Numbered from the stretch's first letter, positions 37,160-46,785 are shown. The stretch: DNA of 64,000 nucleotides from Pseudoalteromonas umbrosa (GCF_030125375.1 NZ_JASJUU010000003.1:138247-202246); one strand, 5' to 3'. Numbers and translations are program-made. The notes: generated from the sequence alone by a model not told the origin.

Positions 37160-40100
37160 CTATTCATTTCTGGACCAAGCTTTGCGATACCGTACAGACT
37201 TCAATGAACCAAACTTCTCTAACATGGCTCTTGGGCTGTTTTGCATCATGGCATCTGTGAGTGTGTCTATTTCGCACATGTAACCAACTTTTTCTGTTTC
37301 AGATAGACGTCTGTCTTCGTCGCTGGTTGGGTCGAGCGAGTCGTGACCAACACCCATTACGTAGCGGAACATTTGCTGTGGCAAGCAACTTTGGGCTGAT
37401 GATAGGTCTGCTATCACGGTACCTAATTGTTTCGCACCATTAAATGGGATGGACTCACTGACTTCAGCGTATTTTTCAGGGGCGAAGAGGGTCCCGGATG
37501 CATCTATGGTATTACCATTGTTATCCGCACTTCTGATTTTGCCCACAGCGTCAAAGTCTTCCATGCCGAATCCCATTGGGTTGATATATTTTTCGTGACA
37601 AGCAGAGCAAGGCTGACCTTCTGTTAAGCTGTGATACTTAAGCTTGTTAGTGGTTGACGGGTCTTGCAACATATCAGAGAGTTCTGCCAGTCTTTGCTCT
37701 CTGGCTTCAAAAGTACCTGCTGGTGGATCGGGTTGATCTTGACACAGCATACGGCGGCGAACGCGTACTGAGCGCAAAATAGGATGGGACTCGGCAACCT
37801 CAGCCCAGCGCGCCATAAATGCCCCATTGGCTAAGATGCCACCTCGTTCAGTTGTATCGACTTTTTGTAACTCTTCGCCAGTTACACCTGCAATATTGTA
37901 GTGCTCTGCAAGTAACTGATTGACGAACGTGAAGTTTGCCGTATAAAGCGAACTGAACTTCTCATCAGGTTGGGTCATGATGTACGAGAAGGTCTCGTTC
38001 ATTTCTGCTTTCATAGCCGGGACCAATTGTGCAAAACCCGGGTAGACGGTTTGATCTTTGGTTGCTACTTCTAAATTACCTGTGCCAAGCCAACTGCCTA
38101 CAAAGTCACCAAGCACAGACTTAGAGCTGTCAGCTAGACGGTTAGCGTGTGCAATGATGTTGGCTTCATCACGAAGCTCATCACGCGCAGCTGCTTGCCA
38201 GAGTTGTTGGTCAGGTGTTGAGCCTGTGAATGTGTATGACAAGAAAGTCGCCATTTCCCATGACGTCAACTCGAAGGCGTCCGCATCTAGCTCTGAGTTA
38301 TCAGGATTAGGTTCGCCTAATTCGTGGCGATAAATAAACTGCGGTGAAGACAGTAATCCTTCTAAGGCGAGTTTCATACCTGCTTCAATATCTCCACTGT
38401 GGAAAAAGCCCGTTGCTATCAATCTGTAGTTTTGTGCTTCGTCTTGCGTTAATGGGCGACGGAATATTTGCGGTGCAAGTTCATCCACTAAGCGATTTGC
38501 ACAGTCTTCATTAACTGCATCGCAGTTTAGCGCAGGTGAAAAGTTATTCTCAGCGGCCCATTGTGAAAGTTCTTCAGCTACTAACAAGTAATTGCTGTAG
38601 TTAGAAGGTTGCACGCTAGCGTGGGTATTGTTGATGAAAAAGCCAATTTGAGAGTCTGGTGATAAGCCATCAGATACCTCAAAATTAACACCGAGCAAGT
38701 CTTCGACCGTATTTTGGTACTCAGTTTGAGTTAAAATCTTCAGCTGTCTTGCCCCGTATGCCACAGGTGCAACACCAATATCACAAGTCAAAGGTGCAGG
38801 CCAAAGAGTTTGCAGGTACGCCGCGATATCTGCTGCACATTGCTCATCACACGCACTTGGTGTGCCATAAGGCATGGTGGTGACAATGGTATCAATCATG
38901 GTTTGTATATCTCTTTCAGTATCAAGCGCTGGGAATGATCCTAAGCCGCCTGCTTCTGAGCCGTGACAACCTGCACATCCTGTTTGATATAGTTGCATAC
39001 CTCGGGCAACAGGATCTGTTTGAGTGACAACGATACGCTCAATATTACTTGGTTCTGAAGGTACTGAATTGTTGAGTGCAATGACCTTGTAATCGAACTC
39101 GCCTGATTCAGGTAGCCCTGATTCATAAAAGCTTGAGTTTGATGCCAGCTCAGCAGCCGTTTGCCAGCGTCCATCCAAGCTTTTAAAGCGCACCAGATAG
39201 TCGGTTTCGTTATTGCTGTTATCACGCCAATTCAATTGCGCCTTGGCATCGATTGACAGCACACTCGCGATGAGCTCTGTGGGAGCTGCTGGTTTTTCTG
39301 GCATCGCAACTGGCTCAAAGCTGTCTTGCTCGGAAGTCAAATAAGTCAGGTTGAAATAGACAGGTACCGATTCTCCGATGCTTGATAGATTGGCAACAAT
39401 ACGCAAAGCTTCTATGCCGTAGTCCATTTCAAAGCTTTTGCTGTCTATGATCATAGGTGAAAGCGTGCTGACATTGACTTTACCGGAAGCAAGTTTGACA
39501 ACCAGCACATCAAGCGTCATCTGATGGTTGATGCCATGTAAGCTCATTTCACCAGTCACATTTTGAATAACTGGCTGGCCAATTTCTAAATTACTTAACA
39601 ATGCATTGTCTATTTGTGCACTGAAATAAGCGACAGGTAGTAAATCTGTCTCAAAGAGTAAGTCTAAAATGCGACTGTTTCTAATATCCACACCAGTCGA
39701 AATGGTACTTAGATCAACGGCCAGTTTTACGTTACCTTCGGCGTCAATACTACCAGATAGGGCGGGGGAATCATTGGTTTGTGTAACAAACTGATTTAAC
39801 TCTGCAACATGATCTTTTTTTACTGATACATAACTCAGTAAAGACGTTGTGTTATCAAGTTGCCATAAACCTGTTTCAGTTACATCATCCGGTGGCGTAG
39901 TGGGCTCTGAATTTGTGCAAATATCACCACTTAAGGTCATGGTGACATCACCAGTTAAGCCGTTTTTATTGGCGACAAAGCCTAAACCAAATGACTGATT
40001 GGCGTGTATGGTATGGCTTTGTGACGAAATGGTACAGCCCGTATCATGGCAGTTGAAATCACCATTCCAGCTGTTTTGCAGTGAAATACCTTGATCCCAT

Positions 40101-40330
40101 GTAAGCTCGATGGACCAATTATTGAGATCCTGATCGGACGGGTTATCAATGACAATCTCTGTTTTAAAACCATTGTTCCAATTGTCTGGAATCGTGAGGG
40201 AACACTGTGCAGCTTGAACAAAAGAGGCACTGGTTAGTAGGCTTAAACAGGCAGCGAACTTAGCGAATTTAGGCGTGTTAGGCCAGGTATCATTCAAGGT
40301 AGAAAAGCGTGTTAAATTATTGCGTTTCAT
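37160..40330 (-). CDS. Multidomain secreted cytochrome: CBM2–YceI–Fn3–cytochrome c–DUF1587/1595/1592/1588/1585
   Basis: 1056 aa with a signal peptide (cleavage after ASFVQA). Domains in order: CBM2-type carbohydrate-binding module (about 42–135); YceI/X158-like lipocalin-type domain (about 155–330) that in relatives binds a quinone; Fn3 domain (about 345–435); and a cytochrome c domain with heme motif CAGCH at 38963–38977. The planctomycete-type set DUF1587, 1595, 1592, 1588, 1585 follows, with a second heme motif CSACH at 37595–37609. This architecture recalls Cbp2D/Cbp2E of Cellvibrio japonicus, proposed as electron-transfer partners in polysaccharide oxidation. It is the middle gene of a three-gene operon under a c-di-GMP riboswitch. 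An electron-delivery role toward an LPMO is inferred. Confidence 0.88.
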   Translation of the reverse strand: MKRNNLTRFSTLNDTWPNTPKFAKFAACLSLLTSASFVQAAQCSLTIPDNWNNGFKTEIVIDNPSDQDLNNWSIELTWDQGISLQNSWNGDFNCHDTGCTISSQSHTIHANQSFGLGFVANKNGLTGDVTMTLSGDICTNSEPTTPPDDVTETGLWQLDNTTSLLSYVSVKKDHVAELNQFVTQTNDSPALSGSIDAEGNVKLAVDLSTISTGVDIRNSRILDLLFETDLLPVAYFSAQIDNALLSNLEIGQPVIQNVTGEMSLHGINHQMTLDVLVVKLASGKVNVSTLSPMIIDSKSFEMDYGIEALRIVANLSSIGESVPVYFNLTYLTSEQDSFEPVAMPEKPAAPTELIASVLSIDAKAQLNWRDNSNNETDYLVRFKSLDGRWQTAAELASNSSFYESGLPESGEFDYKVIALNNSVPSEPSNIERIVVTQTDPVARGMQLYQTGCAGCHGSEAGGLGSFPALDTERDIQTMIDTIVTTMPYGTPSACDEQCAADIAAYLQTLWPAPLTCDIGVAPVAYGARQLKILTQTEYQNTVEDLLGVNFEVSDGLSPDSQIGFFINNTHASVQPSNYSNYLLVAEELSQWAAENNFSPALNCDAVNEDCANRLVDELAPQIFRRPLTQDEAQNYRLIATGFFHSGDIEAGMKLALEGLLSSPQFIYRHELGEPNPDNSELDADAFELTSWEMATFLSYTFTGSTPDQQLWQAAARDELRDEANIIAHANRLADSSKSVLGDFVGSWLGTGNLEVATKDQTVYPGFAQLVPAMKAEMNETFSYIMTQPDEKFSSLYTANFTFVNQLLAEHYNIAGVTGEELQKVDTTERGGILANGAFMARWAEVAESHPILRSVRVRRRMLCQDQPDPPAGTFEAREQRLAELSDMLQDPSTTNKLKYHSLTEGQPCSACHEKYINPMGFGMEDFDAVGKIRSADNNGNTIDASGTLFAPEKYAEVSESIPFNGAKQLGTVIADLSSAQSCLPQQMFRYVMGVGHDSLDPTSDEDRRLSETEKVGYMCEIDTLTDAMMQNSPRAMLEKFGSLKSVRYRKAWSRNE

Positions 40331-40342
40331 CTTCTTTCCCTC

Positions 40343-42139
40343 CTATTGCTGCGCTTCAAAAACAAGGTTAAAACTCACGGGCACTGCGTAACTGATCACC
40401 GATAAGTTTGCCAATGTTCTGAGCGTTTCAATTCCAGACTCTAAACCAAAGTCTGTGGCGTCTAGCACAATTGGTGTTAAGGTTTGCACCATAATTTTAT
40501 TGTTTCCAAGACGTCGAATAACGACATCAGCGTTCACTTCTTTTATAACGCCAGTGAGGTTGAGTGTGGTTGAGATGGATTGCATTTCAGTGCTACCAAT
40601 AGGAAGTGCAACGAGCGCAGCATAATCAATAGCAAGTAGGGCTTCGGCGGTTGGGAATGACTCAGTATCGAATAAAAATTCTTTCATTCTGCCATCACGG
40701 GTGTCGTTAGCGGTATCTACACTACTCAGGTCAATCGCTAACCTTGCTACCCCTTCAGGTGTAATACTGCCACTGATATTGTTAAATGTGTGTGATTCAA
40801 CGAGGTGCTGTTTTTTGGTCGATACAAAGTAAAGATGAGAGCTTTGAGGGTCTAATACAAATGGTGCGCTAATGGGGGGCGCTTCAGGTTCGGAAACTTG
40901 AATAGTGACTGGGTCGCTGACTGTGCTTATAACACCGTCGTTGACCGTCAACGTGACGGTAAATGTGCCTTCTTCTTCATAAACATAAGTAGGGTTTGGC
41001 TCGCTTGAAGCCTGCCCGTTGCCAAAGTCCCAGCTAAACGTGAGTGCATCACCGTCTAAATCAGAAGATTCATCGCCTTTAAAGTTTATCGTTAGTGGGT
41101 AATCTCCTGATGTGGTAGAGGTCGATGCAACTGCTAATGGTGCGTGATTAATATCACCGTCTAATGAGCATAAACCGCCAAGAGAAGGAATTGCAGGTGT
41201 ATCATTTTCCTGTGCTTTTTGGGCGTTGAAGCCAAAATTTAAACTTTGACCTGGATTAATGGTGCTGTTGTAATTTTCATTGATGATTTCATACGGGTTA
41301 TTACCACTGTGTCTAGCATGCCAAACGCCCGTCAACTTGGTGTTATCTGAAAATGCCATGAGTACTTTCCAATTGGAAATAGCAACACTTTCAGTATTTG
41401 TGATAGTGACTTTGCCACGAAATCCTGAGATCCACTCTTGTTCAACTTCAAAAGTACATTGTGCAGACTCAGGCTGAGCTTCACTAATGGTAACTGCTAT
41501 GGGTGCCGCAGGGTAATCGTTTGTTCCGTCTTTGATGGTCAACAAAACAGAGTAAGCGCCAGCTTGATCAAAGGTATGCTGAGGATTTATTTCATTGGAG
41601 GTCTGTCCATCACCAAAATCCCAGTGGTAGCTCACATTATCTGACGGTAAATTAGTCGCCTCGCTGGTAAAGTTGATTGTCGCGGGTGCTGTCCCTTGGT
41701 TGTTAGACGCTGACGCTACTACCGTAACATCATTATTTTGTGAGCCTCCTTCACAAATACCAAATAATCTTGGTGTGGTAACGGTTTGCCCATCGCTCTT
41801 TTTGACGTTAAAACCAAACGCTTTGGATGAGCCCGGCTGAATGGTGCTGTTCCAATTAAGGTTGCTAAATTGATATGGACTATTGCCACTCAATTGGGCG
41901 CGCCAAGCATTGTTAATCGATTCGCCTTGGTTAAACTCTAATCCAACTTCCCAGCCGTTTATGGCCGAGTTAGTATTGTTAAACACGGTGACCTCTGCGG
42001 TATAGCCACTTTGCCATTCATTTTTTACATTGAACTCGCATTGTGCAGCTAAGCTGTGTATTGGGTGTCCCAAAACCATTAAACAGAGGCCGATTTTTAA
42101 AAATCGGTGCTGCTTGCTGTTGTATCTATGTTGTCTCAT
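40343..42139 (-). CDS. Secreted CBM2–PKD–CBM2–PKD–YceI protein
   Basis: 598 aa. ATG 42139 was chosen because GGGGAA lies 6 bases upstream and the next residues form a signal peptide ending IHSLAA; the longer frame from 42319 would bury it. Two CBM2 modules (QCEFNVKNEWQSGYTAEVTV and QCTFEVEQEWISGFRGKVTI at their starts) alternate with two PKD domains (YHWDFGDGQTSNEINPQHTF and FSWDFGNGQASSEPNPTYVY). A C-terminal YceI/X158-like domain (about 430–595) follows. It has no heme or hydrolase motif. It would bind polysaccharide and present a quinone-binding YceI domain there, possibly as a redox shuttle to the cytochrome encoded 12 bp downstream. First gene of the operon. Confidence 0.88.
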   Translation of the reverse strand: MRQHRYNSKQHRFLKIGLCLMVLGHPIHSLAAQCEFNVKNEWQSGYTAEVTVFNNTNSAINGWEVGLEFNQGESINNAWRAQLSGNSPYQFSNLNWNSTIQPGSSKAFGFNVKKSDGQTVTTPRLFGICEGGSQNNDVTVVASASNNQGTAPATINFTSEATNLPSDNVSYHWDFGDGQTSNEINPQHTFDQAGAYSVLLTIKDGTNDYPAAPIAVTISEAQPESAQCTFEVEQEWISGFRGKVTITNTESVAISNWKVLMAFSDNTKLTGVWHARHSGNNPYEIINENYNSTINPGQSLNFGFNAQKAQENDTPAIPSLGGLCSLDGDINHAPLAVASTSTTSGDYPLTINFKGDESSDLDGDALTFSWDFGNGQASSEPNPTYVYEEEGTFTVTLTVNDGVISTVSDPVTIQVSEPEAPPISAPFVLDPQSSHLYFVSTKKQHLVESHTFNNISGSITPEGVARLAIDLSSVDTANDTRDGRMKEFLFDTESFPTAEALLAIDYAALVALPIGSTEMQSISTTLNLTGVIKEVNADVVIRRLGNNKIMVQTLTPIVLDATDFGLESGIETLRTLANLSVISYAVPVSFNLVFEAQQ

Positions 42140-42366
42140 GAAAATTCCCCGAAACATTGCCATTTGACATGTTATTTCCCTGCTGTTCTTCATTGAACAG
42201 GCATTCGACCAGAATTCACAGGCGGCAATAGCTGATGCAAAAATCGGGTATGAGGAAAGACAAAGGATTGGAGGTATGACATGACATGTCAAAGACGTGA
42301 ATACCGATAGGCTACGCAATGCGCATACAAAACAACAGTATGCACATTGTCACCATTTTAAGCATT

Positions 42367-42460
42367 GGCATTCAGCAACCCCGCTATCTTAGTTTTCACC
42401 TTAGACCGGAAGCTTTGCGTCCCTTTCTTTCAAAAGGTTTGCTATTTTAAGCCTGTCAAA
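42367..42460 (-). promoter_or_regulatory. Cyclic di-GMP-I (GEMM) riboswitch upstream of the CBM2/YceI operon
   Basis: On the minus strand the transcript reads GCAAACC (42442–42436), a GAAA tetraloop, then GGGACGCAAAGC (42423–42412). Next come TCCGG and CTAA, and GATAGCGGGGTT near 42388–42377. These are the conserved blocks of the GEMM/c-di-GMP-I aptamer in the correct order and spacing. It lies about 230 nt before the start of the CBM2–PKD–YceI gene in the same orientation. The expression platform could not be resolved by eye, so the sign of regulation is unknown. Assignment rests on the conserved core, including the tetraloop and its receptor region. Confidence 0.9.
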
Positions 42461-43014
42461 GGAACTTAGCTTAAAACCGTCATAACCGCAAAGCCACAAC
42501 TGCAACTTTCACAGTATTTGCACATTTCACCTTAAAATGCTTTGTAAAGTCATACAAAAGCCTCAGGTTTTTTCTAATAAGTTCATATAAATTATAGTCT
42601 TGCACTAAAGTAGTATTTTTGTGTGCGCAATTTAAAATGAGGGGGATTGTGCATGCCTATAAAGCGAATAGATACATTCAGTAATGTTATCAGGAGGAGG
42701 TAAAGCTGCTTGCAACCCACAGTCAGCATTGTGTCTTTTTTGGCATCATTAACGTTAAAGACTCTTCAGTTGCCTCATCCGCCAATAATATTCAAATCTA
42801 AGATCAACTCATCGAGCATGGTTAGGCTTCAAAGTCTCGCAGAGGTAGCTAAATACTTAATTAGGGGGCATATTACCGTGAATTGACTAGTGCTTAACTT
42901 GCAATAAAAGCACAAGCTGGACTATCTTTCGGTTTAAAAGCGATCAAATGTTAGTTAAATGTTTGTTGGTGATGTATTATATTTTTGTATCGTTCCAAAG
43001 TTGTGAGGGGTGAA
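42461..43014. other. Intergenic region between riboswitch and nucleoside hydrolase
   Basis: About 550 bases that should contain the operon promoter (minus strand) and the nucleoside hydrolase promoter (+ strand). A strong AGGAGGAGG site at 42692–42700 precedes a TTG at 42710, opening a 58-codon frame to 42886. That product resembles nothing I know, and I do not call it a gene. Confidence 0.4.
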
Positions 43015-43980
43015 ATGAAAAAAATAATATTTGATACAGATCCGGGCATTGATGACGCGATGGCACTACTTTTGGCGCATGCCTGTTCGGATATTGAATT
43101 GGTTGGTATTACGACTACTTTTGGCAATGCAAGCATAGAAAATACCACGCGAAATGCGCTTTATTTAAAACAAAAGTTTGGTATGTCTGCTGAAATTGCT
43201 AAAGGGGTTAACATACCACTAGATCAAGTGAGAACAGAGCCCGCCACCCTAGTGCATGGTGAGAATGGGTTGGGAGATATTAAAATACCTAAAATAATAG
43301 ACACGCAGATATCACCGCTTATTGCACATGACTACCTTATCGAAACAATAAAAAATCAGCCGGGAGAGATCACGTTAGTTGCTGTAGGTCGGCTAACAAA
43401 TTTGGCGATGGCAATTAAAAAAGCACCTGAAATTGGCAAGTTAGTGAAAGAAGTCATCATTATGGGCGGTGCCTTTGGACATAATGGCCATACTGGGAAT
43501 TTGACACCGTTTGCTGAAGCGAATGTATATGGCGATCCTATGGCTGCTGACATCGTTATTAATGCTGATTGGCCAGTCACCCTTGTTGGGTTGGATGTTA
43601 CACAGCAAACCTTTATGTCAAATGCGTATTTAGAGAAGCTGAGAGTAAGCAGTGCTAAGTATGGGCAGTTTATTTATGACATTACAAGGTTCTATGCAAA
43701 ATTTTACAATGATGACCTTGGTTTAGATGGGTTTTATGTTCATGACTCTTCAGCAATCATGTATTTGGTAGCACCTCAAATATTCACCACTAAACAGGGG
43801 CGTATACGAGTAATTACTGACGGGCCAGCAAAAGGACATACTTTATTTAAAAGTTCAGATCGTGTTTTCTCAATTGATGAATGGGCTGCAAGGCCTAAAC
43901 AAACCATCGCAATTAATGTAGATCCCCAAGTATTCAACCAACGTTACTTCGATGTTATTTGTAGTGATGAAACGGATTAG
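43015..43980 (+). CDS. Inosine–uridine-type nucleoside hydrolase
   Basis: 321 aa from ATG 43015, behind a GAGGGG site. The N-terminal FDTDPGIDDAMALLL is the calcium-binding aspartate cluster of the IUNH family, and VHGENGLGDI, VAVGRLTNLAMAI and IIMGGAFGHNGHTGN are further family blocks. The C-terminal HDSSAIMYLVAPQIF carries the Asp and neighbouring residues closing the site. It splits ribonucleosides into base and ribose in the cytoplasm for salvage. No pathway gene is adjacent, so it appears to stand alone. Confidence 0.93.
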   Translation: MKKIIFDTDPGIDDAMALLLAHACSDIELVGITTTFGNASIENTTRNALYLKQKFGMSAEIAKGVNIPLDQVRTEPATLVHGENGLGDIKIPKIIDTQISPLIAHDYLIETIKNQPGEITLVAVGRLTNLAMAIKKAPEIGKLVKEVIIMGGAFGHNGHTGNLTPFAEANVYGDPMAADIVINADWPVTLVGLDVTQQTFMSNAYLEKLRVSSAKYGQFIYDITRFYAKFYNDDLGLDGFYVHDSSAIMYLVAPQIFTTKQGRIRVITDGPAKGHTLFKSSDRVFSIDEWAARPKQTIAINVDPQVFNQRYFDVICSDETD

Positions 43981-44376
43981 TTGAATTCAGGAGCAACTAA
44001 TACAGTAGCTTCTTGTTTAAATTCCACCAACATCATGAGTATGCGCGTTTGATAATCTTTGGACGGGTATTTTGATTTAATTACATTATCTAATTGGTTT
44101 GTTCGGCTTAAGTAAAATAAACCTAAAGGTCTCTGAGATGTTGGGCAGTTTTAACCTATTGTTAAGTATGAATAAAAGTTGGTATTTTATTTTATAAAGT
44201 TACTTAACAGTCTAAATTTGACCTTGTTACAAGCGAAAGGGTGTAATATAAAAGCATCTCAATTTTGTAAAACTGTCGTATAGTTTTCAGAATGATGTCG
44301 TATATCTTTCGTTAATTAAGGGACGAAACTAATTTATGTTTTACCTTGTATCAAACATTCAGGTTATAAGTATCTA
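43981..44376. other. Intergenic region with two TGTCGTATA direct repeats
   Basis: About 400 AT-rich bases. TGTCGTATA occurs at 44274 and 44296, 22 bp apart and about 80–100 bp before the XRE-type regulator gene, each followed within a few bases by TTTC. Spacing of two helical turns suits binding of an XRE dimer, so these may be autoregulatory operator sites. Nothing else was recognised. Confidence 0.45.
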
Positions 44377-44778
44377 ATGAAAGTAAATGCAGATTTGATA
44401 ATTAGGCTAAGGCATCAAAAGTCTTGGTCTCAAGAAGAGCTGGCGATTGCTGCTGGCTTAAATTTGAGAACTATTCAGCGAATAGAAAAAGAAGCAACTA
44501 TATCTTTGCAGTCTAAAAAATCGTTGGCGTCTGCGCTAGAAGTAGATATTCATGATCTGGACTATAAGGAGACGACAAAAATGAAGAATTATGAATATAA
44601 AACAGTTTCAATTAAATTTAATCATGGTTGGTTTAAAAAAGGCATTTCAAATGTGGATCAAGCGCTGAATGAAGGGGCAATTGGTGGGTGGCGTTTTAAG
44701 CAAATGGTGATCCCAACTGATTCAACCGGTGGTTCGGAGCAAATGATTGCTATTTATGAAAGAGAGTTAGCAGAATAG
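44377..44778 (+). CDS. XRE-family HTH fused to DUF4177-like domain
   Basis: 133 aa. Residues about 5–60 are a lambda-repressor-like HTH (WSQEELAIAAGLNLRTIQRIEKEA). The remaining half (MKNYEYKTVSIKFNHGWFKKG to AIYERELAE) matches the short beta-alpha DUF4177 domain, usually found alone. A small DNA-binding regulator with an attached sensing or oligomerisation domain is likely. The paired TGTCGTATA repeats upstream may be its own operator. Single-gene unit; a perfect 10-bp hairpin lies about 50 bp beyond the stop. Confidence 0.82.
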   Translation: MKVNADLIIRLRHQKSWSQEELAIAAGLNLRTIQRIEKEATISLQSKKSLASALEVDIHDLDYKETTKMKNYEYKTVSIKFNHGWFKKGISNVDQALNEGAIGGWRFKQMVIPTDSTGGSEQMIAIYERELAE

Positions 44779-45282
44779 CTTGACGTCATGCTGAGATCTA
44801 CTTGTTTAAGTGGCTTTTCTATTCTCTTTGTAAGCTACTCTAAAGTAGCTTACTCTTTAGCCATGCTTTGGTCTTGTATCGCTTGGATATGCAGTAGTAA
44901 GGTCTAATCTTTCATCTGACTTTATTGGTAATCATTGTTATCCTTTATTAAGCTTCACACTTAAACCTGTTTGCTTTGCATGTAATACTGAGCTAAAAAA
45001 CGCTGTTATATTTCCAGAAATGCTGCAGCTATTTTAAGGGAGAATAAGGGGCGGTGAGTATTTTTATTCAGGTAGTTTAATCTTTAGTGTTTCCTCCGTT
45101 TTCCTAAATTTAGATTTTCTGTTTTATTTCCATCTTTTCTTGTTGTTATTTTTATCATAATATGTAGGAAGTGTTAATGTGAGTAATTGATTTAATTTTA
45201 CGTGTTCAATTTATACAAAATTGTAATTTTAGTAAGTACTAATTAATTATTTTATGTGCATAAATAATATAAGGTATCAAAA
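44779..45282. other. Intergenic region with a perfect hairpin
   Basis: About 500 bases. GTAAGCTACT (44830–44839) and AGTAGCTTAC (44844–44853) form a perfect 10-bp stem with loop CTAA, probably ending the XRE–DUF4177 transcript although no strong T run follows. Nothing else was recognised. Confidence 0.5.
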
Positions 45283-45885
45283 TTGAAAAATGAAGATGGT
45301 TTGAAAGTTGTAGTAGTAGTGGCGAACAATAAAGCTGATCATTCAACGCAGAGACAGAAACAGCCAGCTTCTAAATTAGAGCTGATCTCTGTTATTGCTG
45401 CTTCACTTGCTGTCATCATCGGATTAATTACTGTTTATTTTTCTCAAAATCATAATAAGCAATCTGTAAAACCTTTACTTTCGGCATGGCATGCTCAAAA
45501 TAGTGATGGCACAAGTATAACTTGGAATGTTTACAATGCTGGCTTGGGGCCTGCTAAAATAAAAATTGCAAAGGCTTTTATTCAAGATAAGGAAGTTGAC
45601 GGCTATTTAGGAAGCTTGCATGTTTGGGAGGCGTTGAAGCTTAATGAACAGATGAAGGTTGATGTAAAATGGAGCTCTTTAATTGTACCTAATGATATTA
45701 TTAAAGATGGTGATGATGCCAAACTTCTCACCATAACGTGGAGTGACGGCATTAAGATACCAAAAAACTATGATGCAGATTACCAGCTAGTTTTAGCCTA
45801 TTGTTATTGCTCTGTTTATGATGAATGTTTATATGAGGACACTCGCTCCGGTGGACATCATAAGCCGCTATTTGCATGCTCTTAA
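45283..45885 (+). CDS. Hypothetical single-helix membrane protein
   Basis: 200 aa from TTG 45283, with AAGG 8 bases upstream. A short basic N-terminus precedes one membrane helix (LISVIAASLAVIIGLITVYF). The outer domain has an immunoglobulin-like or beta-sandwich pattern (GTSITWNVYNAGLGPAKIKI, LNEQMKVDVKWSSL), followed by a Cys-rich tail (YCYCSVYDEC). The repeated VYNAGLGPAKI-type segment resembles short exported domains next to bacterial membrane anchors, but I cannot name a family. Function unknown. Confidence 0.6.
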   Translation: MKNEDGLKVVVVVANNKADHSTQRQKQPASKLELISVIAASLAVIIGLITVYFSQNHNKQSVKPLLSAWHAQNSDGTSITWNVYNAGLGPAKIKIAKAFIQDKEVDGYLGSLHVWEALKLNEQMKVDVKWSSLIVPNDIIKDGDDAKLLTITWSDGIKIPKNYDADYQLVLAYCYCSVYDECLYEDTRSGGHHKPLFACS

Positions 45886-45984
45886 TTACAATTATGTGGT
45901 GTTTTTTTTAAAAAAATAACTAGATACTTTTATCTAGAGGATACTATTTAAAATTCACTATCACTTCAAAAGGAACTTTGTATT

Positions 45985-46785
45985 TTGAAAACTCTTATCT
46001 CAGCATTTCTTTTTCTTGTTTCAACTACTATTTATGCATCTAATTTTAAAATCTTACAACTTCCTAAATCCCAAAATCTAGCTGAGCCTCCAAATATTAC
46101 TATTGCATTACCAGCATCATATGAGGCAGACACTACAAAAACATACCCAGTAATTTATCTGCTTGATGGTGATCTTAATGGCGAATTGGTAAATGGTATG
46201 TCCAATAGACTCTATTTATCCAATGGGGCACATGAGCATATTATTGTCGGTATAACGAGCCATGATCGTATTGGAGACTTTGCACCAACGATAAATAAAG
46301 ATCCGCGAGGACCTGTGGGAGCAGGTGGAGGCGGCGATAAATTTCTAGACTTTTTAGAAAAAGAGCTTATTCCACAGGTTAATAAAGCTTATCGTACAAA
46401 TAGTTTTAATGTTTTAGCAGGTCACTCAATCGCTGGTTTATTAGTTATTCATAGTTTTCAGTCCCGGCCAAAGCTTTTTCAAGGCCATTTGGCGTTTAGT
46501 CCTGCGGTTTGGTGGGGGGCACGAGAAACAGCTAAGGCGACGCAAAAATATGTGACCTCTAAGCAGCCTATTAAAAATTATCTCTATATGAACATTGGTA
46601 GTGAAGGTGGAGAAATGCGAGCAGTTTATGACTCATTATCACAAACAATTCTGAGAAATCGCAATCTAGATTTAGACTTGAGGCTAGATGAGTTTAATGA
46701 CGACGCTCATGACTTTACAATGGCAGCTGGGCTGTTTAATGCGCTTACAGGGTTATATCAATATCAGCAAAAGCAGGGGTTATAG
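45985..46785 (+). CDS. Secreted PF00756-type esterase (alpha/beta hydrolase)
   Basis: 266 aa from TTG 45985, with AAAGGA upstream and a signal peptide ending IYAS. The fold is esterase-D/IroE-like: ITIALPASYEADTTKTYPV, YLLDGDLNGELV, nucleophile elbow GHSIAG, and acid/base region DDAHDFTMAAG. Relatives include siderophore and acyl-ester hydrolases; the substrate here is unknown. The protein aligns in outline with its neighbours at 46944 and 11309, suggesting duplication and divergence. A 158-bp gap separates it from the next esterase, so co-transcription is possible. Confidence 0.85.
   Translation: MKTLISAFLFLVSTTIYASNFKILQLPKSQNLAEPPNITIALPASYEADTTKTYPVIYLLDGDLNGELVNGMSNRLYLSNGAHEHIIVGITSHDRIGDFAPTINKDPRGPVGAGGGGDKFLDFLEKELIPQVNKAYRTNSFNVLAGHSIAGLLVIHSFQSRPKLFQGHLAFSPAVWWGARETAKATQKYVTSKQPIKNYLYMNIGSEGGEMRAVYDSLSQTILRNRNLDLDLRLDEFNDDAHDFTMAAGLFNALTGLYQYQQKQGL

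Noticed and set aside
42710..42886. 58-codon frame from TTG behind a strong AGGAGGAGG site
   Set aside because: The product shows no resemblance to a known protein and no coherent hydrophobic or charged pattern; the ribosome-like site alone is not enough.
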